From CAXXOK01 sp964640955 (GTDB lineage Bacteria > Bacillota > Clostridia > Christensenellales > Aristaeellaceae): a stretch of 64,000 nt of DNA. The notes under the pieces are model-generated. The model saw only the letters and a program-made list of their open reading frames with translations, was not told the DNA's origin and made no database searches. A program made the translations under genes and the position numbers. Within the stretch, counting starts at the first letter, position 1. Every line of letters starts with the position of its first letter. Shown piece by piece: positions 42,357 to 51,759 of this stretch. The stretch is from NCBI GenBank assembly GCA_964640955.1, contig CAZXJI010000004.1, positions 118,954 through 182,953 of the forward strand, given 5' to 3'.

Positions 42357-44879
42357 ATGGATATCATCAAACGTGACGGCCGAAGCCAACCTTACCAGCC
42401 CCGGAAAATCAAAGAGGCGGTGCGCAAGGCGTTCTTAAGCGTGGACGGCACCGCGCCGGAGGAAGTCCTCAGCCGCGTCACCCGGGCGGTGGAAGGCAAG
42501 ATCACGGCGCTTCCGGGTCCGGTGCAGGTGGAGACCATACAGGACCTGGTGGAGCAGACCCTGATGGAACAGGGATACTATCAACAGAGTAAAAACTACA
42601 TTCTCTACCGTAGCGTCCATGCCCGCCGCCGCGAGCTTCGCCGCCGCATCGTTTCCTATTTCGAAGATTCGGCCGCGCTGGACGCGACGCTGCAGAAAAT
42701 ACAGCGCGATTTCCCCGGCGAGGGCTACGACCTGGGCCGCCTGGAAGAGCGTTTTGTTTCGTTCCTGAAGTCCGACATGCCCCGGGCGGAGAAGCGGGAT
42801 ATGCTGGTGAAGGCCGCGGTGGAGCTGACCACCCAGCAGTCGCCGCAGTGGGAATTCATCGCCGGAAGGCTGCTGATGCTCAAGTTTCAGGCGGAACTCG
42901 CGCCCGTTCTGGCGGAGTACGCGCTGAAAAGCTTTTACGACAAGGTGCGTTTCCTGACCGACCGCGGCCTGTACGGCGCCTATATCCTCCAAAGCTATTC
43001 CCGGGCGGAGCTCGACGAAGCCGCGGCGTACCTGGTCGAAGGCCGCAACGAGCTGCTGAACTTCTCGGGGCTCGACCTGCTTTTGCGCCGTTATGTGATC
43101 CGCAGTCACGAAAACCGGCCGCTGGAAACCCCGCAGGAGATGTTCCTGGGCATCGCGCTGCATCTGGCGATGCCGGAGAAAACCGACAGGCTGTTGTGGG
43201 TGCGCCGGTTTTACGATATGCTGAGCACCCTCAAGGTCACTATGGCGACCCCTACCCTGTCCAACGCGCGCCGGCCCTTTCACCAGCTCTCCTCCTGTTT
43301 CATCGATACCGTTCCCGACAGCCTCATCGGCATCTACCGCAGCATCGACAACTTCGCGCAGGTCAGCAAGTACGGCGGCGGCATGGGGCTTTACTTTGGC
43401 AAGGTGCGTGCGCGCAACAGCTCCATCCGCGGGTTCGAGGGCGCGGCGGGCGGCGTGGTGCGCTGGATACGCCTGGCCAACGATACCGCCATCGCCGTGG
43501 ATCAGCTGGGCGTGCGGCAGGGCGCCGTGGCGGTCTATCTGGACGCGTGGCACAAGGACCTGCCCGAGTTTCTGCAGCTTCGCACCAACAACGGCGACGA
43601 GCGCATGAAGGCGCACGACGTGTTCCCCGCCGTGTGCTACCCCGACCTGTTCTGGAAAATCGCGCGGGAGGATTTGGACGCGGACTGGTACCTGATGTGC
43701 CCGCACGACGTCTATCTCGCCAAGCGCTATTGCCTCGAGGATTACTGGGGCGAGGAATGGGAGAAGCGCTACCGTGATTGCGTCGCCGATCCGGCGATCG
43801 CAAAGCGCGTCGTGCCCATCAAGGAGATCGTCCGCCTCGTCATCAAGAGCGCGGTGGAAACGGGCACGCCCTTCGTGTTCAACCGCGACGCCGTTAACCG
43901 CATGAATCCCAACGGGGACAAGGGCATCGTGTATTGCAGCAACCTCTGCACCGAAATCGCCCAGAACATGAGCGCTATTTCCGAAGTGGAGCAGCGGGTG
44001 GAAACGGTGGACGGCGAAACGGTGGTCGTGACCGTTACCAAACCCGGCGACTTCGTGGTGTGCAATCTGGCCAGCCTCTCGCTGGGGTACATCGACGTGG
44101 ACGACGACGCGGAGATCGAACAGCTTACCCGCAGCGCCGTGCGCGCGCTGGACAACGTGATCGACCTGAACTTCTTCCCCCTTCCCTACGCCAAAATCAA
44201 CAACCTTCGCTACCGCCCCATCGGCCTGGGGGTCAGCGGCTATCACCACATGCTGGCGAAACGCGGCATCGCCTGGGAAAGCGAGGAGCATCTGGCCTTC
44301 GCCGACCGGGTGTTTGAGAAGATCAACTATTACGCCGTCTCCGCCAGCTGCGAAAACGCGGCCGAAAAAGGCGCCTACGCCCTTTTTGACGGCAGCGACT
44401 GGCAGACCGGCGCCTATTTCGACAAGCGCGGCTATCACAGCCCCGTCTGGCAAACCCTGCGGGCGCGCGTGGCGAAGCAGGGCATGCGAAACGGCTGGCT
44501 GCTGGCCGTGGCCCCCACCAGCAGCACCAGCATCATCGCCGCGACGACGGCCGGGGTCGATCCGCTGATGAACCGCTTTTTTCTGGAAGAGAAGAAAAAC
44601 GGCCTCGTGCCCCGCGTGGCACCGGAACTGACCGAAGCGACTTACTGGTATTACAAGAGCGCCCACCATATCGACCAGACCTGGTCGGTGCGCGCCGCCG
44701 GCATCCGCCAGCGCCACATCGACCAGTCGCAAAGCGTGAACCTCTATATCACCACCGATTATACGTTCCGGCAGGTGCTGAACCTCTACGTGCTGGCGTT
44801 CGAGCAGGGCGTCAAGACGATCTACTACATTCGCAGCAAGAGCCTCGAGGTTTCGGAATGCGAGGCCTGCTCGTCCTGA
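42357..44879 (+). CDS. nrdA: Class I ribonucleotide reductase, large subunit
   Basis: Reduces ribonucleoside diphosphates to deoxy forms. 840 residues with an N-terminal ATP-cone (about 1-90; IIKRDGRSQPYQPRKI) that sets overall activity by dATP/ATP. Catalytic cysteines are in QLSSCF, SNLCTEIAQ (with the Asn/Glu pair) and VVCNLASLSL; radical-transfer tyrosines in KTIYYIRS; redox Cys pair at the C-terminus (CEAC). GGGAGGG fixes ATG 42357. It forms an operon with nrdB. Being class I, it needs oxygen to generate its radical, which is notable in a presumed anaerobe. Confidence 0.95.
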   Translation: MDIIKRDGRSQPYQPRKIKEAVRKAFLSVDGTAPEEVLSRVTRAVEGKITALPGPVQVETIQDLVEQTLMEQGYYQQSKNYILYRSVHARRRELRRRIVSYFEDSAALDATLQKIQRDFPGEGYDLGRLEERFVSFLKSDMPRAEKRDMLVKAAVELTTQQSPQWEFIAGRLLMLKFQAELAPVLAEYALKSFYDKVRFLTDRGLYGAYILQSYSRAELDEAAAYLVEGRNELLNFSGLDLLLRRYVIRSHENRPLETPQEMFLGIALHLAMPEKTDRLLWVRRFYDMLSTLKVTMATPTLSNARRPFHQLSSCFIDTVPDSLIGIYRSIDNFAQVSKYGGGMGLYFGKVRARNSSIRGFEGAAGGVVRWIRLANDTAIAVDQLGVRQGAVAVYLDAWHKDLPEFLQLRTNNGDERMKAHDVFPAVCYPDLFWKIAREDLDADWYLMCPHDVYLAKRYCLEDYWGEEWEKRYRDCVADPAIAKRVVPIKEIVRLVIKSAVETGTPFVFNRDAVNRMNPNGDKGIVYCSNLCTEIAQNMSAISEVEQRVETVDGETVVVTVTKPGDFVVCNLASLSLGYIDVDDDAEIEQLTRSAVRALDNVIDLNFFPLPYAKINNLRYRPIGLGVSGYHHMLAKRGIAWESEEHLAFADRVFEKINYYAVSASCENAAEKGAYALFDGSDWQTGAYFDKRGYHSPVWQTLRARVAKQGMRNGWLLAVAPTSSTSIIAATTAGVDPLMNRFFLEEKKNGLVPRVAPELTEATYWYYKSAHHIDQTWSVRAAGIRQRHIDQSQSVNLYITTDYTFRQVLNLYVLAFEQGVKTIYYIRSKSLEVSECEACSS

Positions 44880-44938
44880 TCCGGGGACGGATTCGCCCCG
44901 TCACAATCCGGCGGCCGCGCCGCACGCAAGGAGGAGCC

Positions 44939-45973
44939 ATGCAAAAGAAACCTTTGTTCAATCCCAACGGCGATATCGAGCTGAGCCACCGCCGCATGAT
45001 CGGCGGGGACACCACCAACCTAAACGACTTCAACAACATGAAATACCCCTGGGCCAGCGACTGGTACCGCCAGGGCATGAACAACTTCTGGATCCCCGAG
45101 GAGGTCAGCCTGACCACCGACGTGAAGGACTATCCCCATTTGCCCGCCCCCGAGCGCCGGGCCTACGACAAGATTCTTTCGTTTCTCATCTTCCTGGACA
45201 GCATCCAGACGGCGAACCTCCCCTACGTGGGCGAATACATCACCGCCAACGAGGTCAACCTCTGCCTGAATATCCAGACCTATCAGGAGGCCATCCACAG
45301 CCAGAGCTACAGCTACATGCTGGACACCATCTGCGAGCCCCAGCAGCGCAGCGAAATCCTCTACCAGTGGAAGAACGACGAGCACCTGCTCGCCCGAAAC
45401 ACCTTCATCGGCGAGCAGTACAACGCGTTTTACCGCGAGCAGACCCCGGAAAACCTGATGCGCACGGTGGTCGCCAACTATATTCTGGAGGGCGTGTACT
45501 TTTACAGCGGCTTCATGTTCTTCTACAACCTCGGCCGCAACAACCGCATGCCGGGCTCGGTGCAGGTGATCCGTTACATCAACCGGGACGAAAACACGCA
45601 CCTGTGGCTGTTCCGCAGCATCCTGCTGGAGCTGAAAAAGGAAAACCCGGAGCTGTTCACCCCGGAATTGACCGAGCGCTACCGGGCGATGATCCGTACC
45701 GGCTGCGAGCAGGAAATCGCCTGGGGCCATTACGTGATCGGCGACGAGGTAAAGGGCCTGACCCGCGACATGGTGACCGATTACGCGCAGTATCTGGGCA
45801 ACCTGCGCTGCACGGGCCTGGGCTTTGAAAAGATCTATCCGGGGCACGACGAGGAGCCGGAAACCATGAAGTGGGTCAGCCAGTACAGCAACGCCAACAC
45901 CATCAAAACCGACTTTTTCGAGGCGCGCAGCACCGCCTACTCCAAGAGCAGCGCCTTCGTGGACGACCTGTAG
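44939..45973 (+). CDS. nrdB: Class I ribonucleotide reductase, small subunit
   Basis: 344-residue ferritin-like protein that holds the di-metal site and tyrosyl radical. Ligands: Asp in FLDSIQTANL near 90, ExxH in QEAIHSQSYSYM near 117 (the Tyr seven residues after the Glu fits the radical Tyr), Glu in ILEGVYFYSG near 180, and ExxH in RDENTHLWL near 214. C-terminal SAFVDDL resembles the tail that docks on NrdA. AAGGAGGAG precedes ATG 44939, 59 bp after nrdA. Confidence 0.95.
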   Translation: MQKKPLFNPNGDIELSHRRMIGGDTTNLNDFNNMKYPWASDWYRQGMNNFWIPEEVSLTTDVKDYPHLPAPERRAYDKILSFLIFLDSIQTANLPYVGEYITANEVNLCLNIQTYQEAIHSQSYSYMLDTICEPQQRSEILYQWKNDEHLLARNTFIGEQYNAFYREQTPENLMRTVVANYILEGVYFYSGFMFFYNLGRNNRMPGSVQVIRYINRDENTHLWLFRSILLELKKENPELFTPELTERYRAMIRTGCEQEIAWGHYVIGDEVKGLTRDMVTDYAQYLGNLRCTGLGFEKIYPGHDEEPETMKWVSQYSNANTIKTDFFEARSTAYSKSSAFVDDL

Positions 45974-46021
45974 CCCTTTTCGCCAAAGCAGTTCCGTTGA
46001 ATCGATCAGGAGGGATTTGTC

Positions 46022-46417
46022 ATGCTGGAAGCCTATACCCTGCAGACGCAAGCCGAGGGCTTCACCAATGTTACGGCGACGGTGGAACACGCGCTTGCCG
46101 AAAGCGGCGTTCAAAACGGCCTGTGCGTGGTGTACTGTCCGCACACGACGGCGGGGATCACCGTCAACGAGAACACCGACCCGGACGTCGTGCACGATCT
46201 GCTGCTGGGGCTTTCCCGGGCGTTTCCGGATCGGCCCGAGTTCCGCCACGCGGAGGGCAACTCGACCGCCCACCTCAAGGCGAGCTGCGTAGGCGCGAGC
46301 GTCACGCTGATCGTACGGGACGGGCGGCTGGTGCTGGGCACCTGGCAGGGGGTTTATTTCTGCGAGTTCGACGGCCCGCGCGCCCGGCAGCTCTACGTGA
46401 AAATCACGGAGGGTTGA
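46022..46417 (+). CDS. yjbQ: YjbQ-family protein (UPF0047)
   Basis: 131-residue YjbQ/UPF0047 protein, some members of which show weak thiamine-phosphate synthase activity. Conserved features: VVYCPHTTAGITVNEN near 36, NSTAHLKAS near 80 and LGTWQGVYFCEFDGPR near 105, with His/Glu metal ligands. AGGAGGG fixes the start. It follows nrdB by 48 bp and ends at a perfect terminator, so it probably belongs to the nrd transcript; a functional link is unknown. Confidence 0.9.
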   Translation: MLEAYTLQTQAEGFTNVTATVEHALAESGVQNGLCVVYCPHTTAGITVNENTDPDVVHDLLLGLSRAFPDRPEFRHAEGNSTAHLKASCVGASVTLIVRDGRLVLGTWQGVYFCEFDGPRARQLYVKITEG

Positions 46418-46431
46418 GCGGCGAACCCATC

Positions 46432-46470
46432 GCAAACGACCGCGGCCGATGATCGGCCGCGGTCGTTTGC
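46432..46470. terminator. Long perfect hairpin after yjbQ
   Basis: 19-bp inverted repeat GCAAACGACCGCGGCCGAT / ATCGGCCGCGGTCGTTTGC around a single G, effectively a 17-bp stem with small loop. It separates the convergent yjbQ and diguanylate cyclase genes; no long T-run. Confidence 0.75.
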
Positions 46471-46514
46471 GTGCTCCGGCGGGGAGGCGTATCATGCTCC
46501 CCCGTTTCTTTTTT

Positions 46515-47672
46515 CTATTCGGCGGCGGCTCGGCTGCGCTTGGCCCGCTTCGCCTGGTACATGCTTTGATCCGCGGCGTTGAGCAGCGAGTCGATCGTGT
46601 TCATCTTCTGGGGATGGAAGCGCGCCCAGCCGATGCTCAGGGCCAAGCGGAACGGCTCCGAAGTGGTCCGGTTATATTCGGCTATCCGCTCCTCAATCTG
46701 CCGGGCGAACTGCTCCGGGTAACGCTCGCTTTGGTTGTGTCCGAGAATCAGAAATTCGTCGCCGCCAAGCCTGGACAAGAAGCAATCCTGCTCCGCGCAG
46801 AGTTTTTTGAGAATCTGCGCGATGGCAATCAGCGCGCGGTCGCCTGCCGTATGGCCGTAACTGTCGTTGATGCTTTTGAAGTCGTCCGCGTCCATGATGA
46901 TCATGAACAACGTCTGGTTATCGTCGGTTGAGTTGATTTTCATGCCCAGATACCGGTTCAGCTTACGGCGGTTGTTGAGCCCCGTCATCGGGTCGGTCTG
47001 CAACTGGCGGCTCAGCACGTTGGTATACACCAGTATGATGGAGAGCACCATGCTCATCCAGATCACCGAAAGCCCGTAGAACAGCCATTGCAGCACGCCC
47101 GCGATGATCGGCGGGATGATGAACCACTCCATATAGCGGAATTCTTTCCGTTCCACCGAGGAGGTGGACCGCGCGGCCTTCCGCACCACGAGCACCAGGG
47201 AAATGAGCCCGTACAGGTACATCAGCGCCATATACGCCATGAAAAAACGGTCGCGATGGTAGATGTGCGCGGAATCGATGTTGAACACCAGCGGGGTAAA
47301 CAGGTTGGCGATCAAAAGCGCCGTGTTCAGGATAAGCGGAATCAGGTAGAGCGGGAGCCGCCGCTTCAGCGCCCGTTCGTCCATGTAAACGCGCAGATCG
47401 CAGTACATCACCCACAGGCACGTAATCAGGGGCGCAATGGCGTATCCGACCGTATAGCAGATCATCTGCAGTTCGTACACGCCCGCAAAGCCGGCGCCAT
47501 CCAGCGTCCATTGCCCGATATCCATCAGCTGTTCCAAGGCCAGCACAAGCAGAATACCGTTAAACAGCTTGTCGTCCAGCGAAAGGTCGCCCGCCTTGCG
47601 CTGATTCTGCCAGAAAAAGAGCAGAATCAGGATGCCGAAAACATTCATTTGGACATAAGCCAGAACGCGCAA
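46515..47672 (-). CDS. Membrane diguanylate cyclase (GGDEF)
   Basis: About 385 residues: an N-terminal membrane domain with about seven hydrophobic segments (7TM-histidine-kinase-N-like, about 1-215), then a GGDEF domain beginning DPMTGLNNRRKLNRYL, with catalytic RLGGDEFLIL near 304 and an intact GGDEF loop, so active c-di-GMP synthesis is expected. No RxxD inhibitory site stands out. TTG 47672 is inferred from AAGG at 9 bp; GTG 47681 is possible. It has its own promoter at 47773-47801. Confidence 0.88.
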   Translation of the reverse strand: MRVLAYVQMNVFGILILLFFWQNQRKAGDLSLDDKLFNGILLVLALEQLMDIGQWTLDGAGFAGVYELQMICYTVGYAIAPLITCLWVMYCDLRVYMDERALKRRLPLYLIPLILNTALLIANLFTPLVFNIDSAHIYHRDRFFMAYMALMYLYGLISLVLVVRKAARSTSSVERKEFRYMEWFIIPPIIAGVLQWLFYGLSVIWMSMVLSIILVYTNVLSRQLQTDPMTGLNNRRKLNRYLGMKINSTDDNQTLFMIIMDADDFKSINDSYGHTAGDRALIAIAQILKKLCAEQDCFLSRLGGDEFLILGHNQSERYPEQFARQIEERIAEYNRTTSEPFRLALSIGWARFHPQKMNTIDSLLNAADQSMYQAKRAKRSRAAAE

Positions 47673-47772
47673 TGCTCTCACCCTTCTCTCTGTCCCTTGC
47701 CCTCATCGCCGAAAGGCGCCGCCGTCAGGTCCACCCCTCCGAACCGGAAGTACTCCGTTTCCGTCTATGGTT

Positions 47773-47801
47773 ATCATAACAGAATCTTGTCCGGGGGACA
47801 A
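47773..47801 (-). promoter_or_regulatory. Promoter of the diguanylate cyclase gene
   Basis: On the minus strand: TTGTCC, 17 bp, TATGAT, about 100 bp before the start. Confidence 0.6.
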
Positions 47802-47859
47802 GCGCCGGATCGGCCGTCGCGAACGAAAAAGCAAATCATGCGCAATTCCCGTCCGCCCC

Positions 47860-47900
47860 GTGCTTCAAGGCCACCGGCAAAACCGGTGGCCTTGAAGCAC
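47860..47900 (-). terminator. 18-bp perfect hairpin after the first sugar ABC operon
   Basis: GTGCTTCAAGGCCACCGG, loop CAAAA, and exact complement, 27 bp beyond the MalG-like stop. No U-tract follows on the minus strand, so it may protect the 3' end or work with Rho. Confidence 0.7.
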
Positions 47901-47927
47901 GCTTCCGGGCATCGCAGGCGCTCGTGC

Positions 47928-48767
47928 TTACCCTTTCACCGAGCCGCCGGTTACGCCTTCAATATAGAACTTCTGCATAATCACGAACAGGATCGAGATG
48001 GGGATGGATACCAGCACGCCGCCCGCGCAGAACTGCCCGAAGTAGTTGTTGATGCGCACCTTGTCCACCATCGCGTACAGGCCGATGGCGACGGTCTTGT
48101 TCTCCGACAGTCCGGAGTTGAGCATGATGTTGGCGAAGATGAAATCCATCCACGGCATCAGGAAGGTGCTGATGACGGTGTAGACGATGATGGGCTTGGA
48201 CAGCGGTATGACGATCTTCCAGAACACGACGGACTCCGACGCGCCCTCGATGTAGGCCGCCTCCCGCATGGAGCGGGGCACCGTATCGAAGAAGCCCTTG
48301 GCGATCAGGTAGCCCAGGCCGGAGCTCCCGGAGTAGACCAGAATCAGGCCGATGTTGCTGTTGGTAAGTCCGATGGATTTCATGATGAAATACACCGCGA
48401 TCATCGCCAGAAAGCCGGGGAACAGCGAAAGCGTGCTCGCGAAGGTGATAAGTCCCTTGCGCGATTTGAAACGCATGCAGCTCATGGCGTAGGCGACCAT
48501 CAGCACGAAGCTGCTGGAAATGAGGCAGGTGAAGATGGCGATGATCAGGGTGTTTCGAAACCAACTGGGGAAGCGCGCCACGTCGTCCATGCCGAACAGC
48601 AGCGTCTGATAATGCGTAATCGACCACTCCGCCGGAAAGAAGGTGCGGATGTTGGGGCCCGGGTCGGTACCGAACGATGTCGCCACCAGCCAGATGATCG
48701 GGATGAGCCAGAATACCGAGAGAAAGGCGAGCACCGTATGCCGCACGGTCTGCTTGAATATCCTCAC
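47928..48767 (-). CDS. Sugar ABC transporter permease (MalG-like)
   Basis: 279 residues with six membrane spans and the ATPase-docking EAA loop EAAYIEGASESVVFWKIVIP near 187. It ends QKFYIEGVTGGSVKG, the usual CUT1 permease tail. A GTG start overlaps the stop of the MalF-like gene (GTGA), with AGAGGAG upstream. Third gene of a binding protein-MalF-MalG operon; no ATPase nearby. The substrate is probably an oligosaccharide. The adjacent divergent GH53 galactanase suggests galacto-oligosaccharides (inference). Confidence 0.92.
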   Translation of the reverse strand: MRIFKQTVRHTVLAFLSVFWLIPIIWLVATSFGTDPGPNIRTFFPAEWSITHYQTLLFGMDDVARFPSWFRNTLIIAIFTCLISSSFVLMVAYAMSCMRFKSRKGLITFASTLSLFPGFLAMIAVYFIMKSIGLTNSNIGLILVYSGSSGLGYLIAKGFFDTVPRSMREAAYIEGASESVVFWKIVIPLSKPIIVYTVISTFLMPWMDFIFANIMLNSGLSENKTVAIGLYAMVDKVRINNYFGQFCAGGVLVSIPISILFVIMQKFYIEGVTGGSVKG

Positions 48768-50236
48768 TGGAACCGCTCCTCTCTGTCGCCCCGGATCAGC
48801 TTGCGGAAGGCGATGATCGTAAATACCGCGCAGATGATGAAGATCAGGATGCCCAGCACCGACGCCATCTTATAGTTGTAGAAGTTCTGGGTGAGGCGGT
48901 ACAGCCACGTAATCAGCAGATCGACCTCCTGGGCTTTGGAGTTGGCCAGCATCTGATCCTTGGTGATGAACACGTCGTTGGTGAGCAGGTAAATAACGTT
49001 GAAATTGTTGATGTTCGCCGTGAAGGAACTGACCAGATATGGCCCCGTGACGAACAATATGTAGGGCATGGTTATTTTCCGGAAGCTCTGGAACGCGTTC
49101 GCGCCGTCGATCCGCGCGCTTTCCAGCAGCTCCGCGGGAATGTTCATCAAAATCCCCGTGACGATCAGCATCATGAAGGGCACGCCGATCCAGATGTTGA
49201 TCAGGATGATCATGATCTTCGCCCAGGTCGGGTCGGTCAGGAAGGGAATATAGGCGTAGTTCTGTGACAGAAGGCCGATGTGCTTGAGGAAATCCGTAAA
49301 CCCGATATTGCTGCAAATGGTGTTTACGATGCCGGTGTTGGCGAAGAAGTTGCGCACCAGAAGCAGCGACACGAACTGCGGAACCGCGATGGAGATAATG
49401 AAGAACGTACGCCACAGGCGCTTGAGGCGGGTATTGCGGTTGTTGATGAACATGGCCATCATGATGCCGAAGATAAACGTGGTAAACGTCGCGAATACCG
49501 CCCATATCATCGTCCAGGTCAGCACCTTGCCGAACGAATAGGCGAACGTGATCGTCTGCGAATGGGTGAACAGCGTTTTGAAGTTGTCCAGCCCCACCCA
49601 GGTGAACAGGTTGGTGGGCACCATGTGCGTCTGGTCGTAGTTGGTGAAGGCCACGCAGATCATCACCAGCAGGGGGATGATCGTAAACAGGAGAACGCCT
49701 AAGCTGGGCAGCGCCAGCAGCGTAATGTGAAACTTCTTGTCGAACAGGTCACGGATGTCGTCGCTGAAACGGTTGATCGGCTTTCCGCTTTCCGCGCGCA
49801 CCTGCAGCCGCCGCACGGCGCGGAGGTTTTTAACCCAGAAGACCAGCACCACCAGGGCCACGATGATCGCGACCAGCCCGAACAGCAGGATCATGAACGA
49901 ATGGTCGTAGTTGTTGACTTCGTTTTTCATGGTTTCGGGGTTGAACACCGACGCGCGCTTCACCGTGCCCAGCGTGCCGAACTTGCTCAGGCTCGGCCAC
50001 AGCGCCAGTGGATAAAAGATGAAAACGAACGCCTCAAGCAGCGTGACGAGCACGCCCTTCACAATCTGCTTCCGCCCGAAATAGCCCGCGCCGAAGAAAA
50101 TCAGCGACAGGCGCACCCATATGTCGCCTTCTTTGATGTCCCGGTAAAACTCCGTAAAAAACGAGACGAACGACCGGCCGAAAGAACGCAGCGCCCTTCC
50201 GGCGCCTCCGGTTGCAACCTGCCTGTTACCGTCCAT
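48764..50236 (-). CDS. Sugar ABC transporter permease (MalF-like), long form
   Basis: 490 residues, longer than typical CUT1 permeases. An N-terminal extension of about 190 residues with two extra spans (VLVTLLEAFVFIFYPLALWP; FGLVAIIVALVVLVFWV) precedes the conserved six-span core, as in MalF and some cyclodextrin permeases. The EAA-like loop ESARIDGANAFQSFRKITMP is near 385. AAGAAGG precedes the ATG. Cotranscribed with the MalG-like gene; separated from the binding-protein gene by a hairpin that may lower its expression. Confidence 0.92.
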   Translation of the reverse strand: MDGNRQVATGGAGRALRSFGRSFVSFFTEFYRDIKEGDIWVRLSLIFFGAGYFGRKQIVKGVLVTLLEAFVFIFYPLALWPSLSKFGTLGTVKRASVFNPETMKNEVNNYDHSFMILLFGLVAIIVALVVLVFWVKNLRAVRRLQVRAESGKPINRFSDDIRDLFDKKFHITLLALPSLGVLLFTIIPLLVMICVAFTNYDQTHMVPTNLFTWVGLDNFKTLFTHSQTITFAYSFGKVLTWTMIWAVFATFTTFIFGIMMAMFINNRNTRLKRLWRTFFIISIAVPQFVSLLLVRNFFANTGIVNTICSNIGFTDFLKHIGLLSQNYAYIPFLTDPTWAKIMIILINIWIGVPFMMLIVTGILMNIPAELLESARIDGANAFQSFRKITMPYILFVTGPYLVSSFTANINNFNVIYLLTNDVFITKDQMLANSKAQEVDLLITWLYRLTQNFYNYKMASVLGILIFIICAVFTIIAFRKLIRGDREERFQ

Positions 50237-50266
50237 TGCAATCCTTCTTCCTTTGTCTAAAAACAG

Positions 50267-50294
50267 CCCGCGTGCCCATGTGAGCGCGCGGGCG
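50267..50294 (-). terminator. Internal hairpin/attenuator between binding-protein and permease genes
   Basis: Minus-strand GCCCGCG / CGCGGGC stem (7 bp) with a 14-nt loop, followed by TGTTTTTAG just before the permease ribosome site. Resembles a partial terminator that keeps binding protein above permease. Confidence 0.55.
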
Positions 50295-50317
50295 TGTTCG
50301 CCGGTTACGACGTTCGG

Positions 50318-51529
50318 TTATTGGACGGGAGCGGTGATGCCCGCTACCATGTTGTCCAGCAGCGTTTGCAGGTCGGTGCCTTCCTGGTTGCCCGCGTAGA
50401 TCAACGCGCCGAAGGTGGCGGCGGGAGACCAGTAGTTGCCGCCCACGCGCTGGGTGGTTGCGTAGGCGCTCTGCGCGGCCAGCGCCGCGATGGCGGGAGA
50501 CGCCTGCACTTCGTCGGACGCGGCGGCGACCAGGTTGGAGGGGCCCTGTCCGCGGATGACGAAGCGGGAGATCTGGCTTTCTTCGTTGGTCATGTAATCG
50601 GCGAACGTCATCGCCCAGCCGACGTTGGCGCTGTAGGCGTTGACGCCCACCAGCTTGTAGCCCGCGAACGAAGCCATCTGCACCTGCTGATCGCCCACGG
50701 TGTAGGTGGGCAGCTTGGCGGCGGCATAATCGTCGCCCCACGCTTCGGCGGCGGCGTTGGCGTTCCAAACGCCGTTGATGCCCGCGATTACGGTGCCATC
50801 CTTGATGCCGGTCACAAACTCGCCGTCACCCTGGTTGATGAAGCCCGGGTTTTTGGCGATGGCCAGCATGGCCTCGGCCACCTGCACGCCGGTGATGGGC
50901 GTATCGGTAGCGTTCCAGTTGCAGTAGTTGTTCACGCCGTCGTCCATCAGCTTCATCTCAAGCCCGGCGCCCGCGAAGAACGAGTACATGTACCAGCCGC
51001 CGCTCATCTCCATGGAGACGTATTTGCCGGCGGCGGAGGCCTTGCCCATCATGGCGTCCAGCGTCTGCACGTCCTCGTCGGAGAAGTACGCCTTGTTGTA
51101 GAACATGAAGTAGCCGTTATCCGCCGTGGCGGGATAGGCGTACAACGTGTCGTTCGCCGTAGCCGCGGCGACGGAACCGGCGCTGTTGCGGGCGATGATG
51201 TCGTCCGTGTTCAGCGACACCGGCTGCAGCGCGCCCGCAAGCACCAGCTCGCCCAACTGGTCGTCGGCGAAGGTGTACACGTCGGCCGCGGCGGTGATGT
51301 CGGTCAACACCGTGTCCTTGGCGGTGGACTCGGACTGGATGCCCACTTTGATATCGAACGTCGTTTCGGGATTGGCCGCCTTGAAGTTGTCGATCACGCC
51401 GTTGATCCATGTCTGATCGGCGTCGTCGCCGACCCACACCAGAAGCGCCACGGTATCGTCCGCCATCGCGGTAACGGTTAAACCGAGCAACATGGAAACA
51501 GCCAGAAGGATCGCAAGAAATTTCTTCAT
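50318..51529 (-). CDS. Sugar ABC transporter substrate-binding protein (MalE-like)
   Basis: 403 residues with a signal peptide ending near TAMADD and no lipobox Cys. It has a maltose-binding-like fold: VALLVWVGDDADQTWINGV, AADVYTFADDQLGELVLAG, YAYPATADNGYFMFYNKAYF and the INGVWNA near 245 that aligns with the family GPW site. ATG 51529 follows GGGGGAG. It leads the operon with the two permeases behind it. The mature N-terminus and Asp/Ala-rich composition fit the MalE class; ligand unknown. Confidence 0.9.
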   Translation of the reverse strand: MKKFLAILLAVSMLLGLTVTAMADDTVALLVWVGDDADQTWINGVIDNFKAANPETTFDIKVGIQSESTAKDTVLTDITAAADVYTFADDQLGELVLAGALQPVSLNTDDIIARNSAGSVAAATANDTLYAYPATADNGYFMFYNKAYFSDEDVQTLDAMMGKASAAGKYVSMEMSGGWYMYSFFAGAGLEMKLMDDGVNNYCNWNATDTPITGVQVAEAMLAIAKNPGFINQGDGEFVTGIKDGTVIAGINGVWNANAAAEAWGDDYAAAKLPTYTVGDQQVQMASFAGYKLVGVNAYSANVGWAMTFADYMTNEESQISRFVIRGQGPSNLVAAASDEVQASPAIAALAAQSAYATTQRVGGNYWSPAATFGALIYAGNQEGTDLQTLLDNMVAGITAPVQ

Positions 51530-51596
51530 GAGTAACTCCCCCATCGTTTCATATTTAGATTGTCGGCGGTCTTTACGAGAACCTTTCCATGTACAA

Positions 51597-51625
51597 ACTA
51601 TAACATTCCTCCGCCGTCCTGTCAA
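51597..51625 (-). promoter_or_regulatory. Promoter of the first sugar ABC operon
   Basis: On the minus strand: TTGACA (consensus), 17 bp, TATAGT, about 68 bp before the start codon. Divergent from the GH53 promoter. Confidence 0.75.
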
Positions 51626-51685
51626 TCATTTCAAAACATAACCTGAGAAAAAAAGCAAATGCAGGCGGCTTTTCCTTTTCTTCGA

Positions 51686-51714
51686 TTGCCCGTTGCACGC
51701 CCGTGTGCTATAGT
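51686..51714 (+). promoter_or_regulatory. Promoter of the GH53 galactanase gene
   Basis: TTGCCC, 17 bp, TATAGT, 45 bp before the ATG. Confidence 0.65.
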
Positions 51715-51759
51715 AATGGCAAAGACCGCCCTGCGTTCAATTGAAGAGGAGGAATCGAC

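Noticed and set aside
42435..44732. 765-codon minus-strand reading opposite nrdA
   Set aside because: Shadow of nrdA; no recognisable motif.
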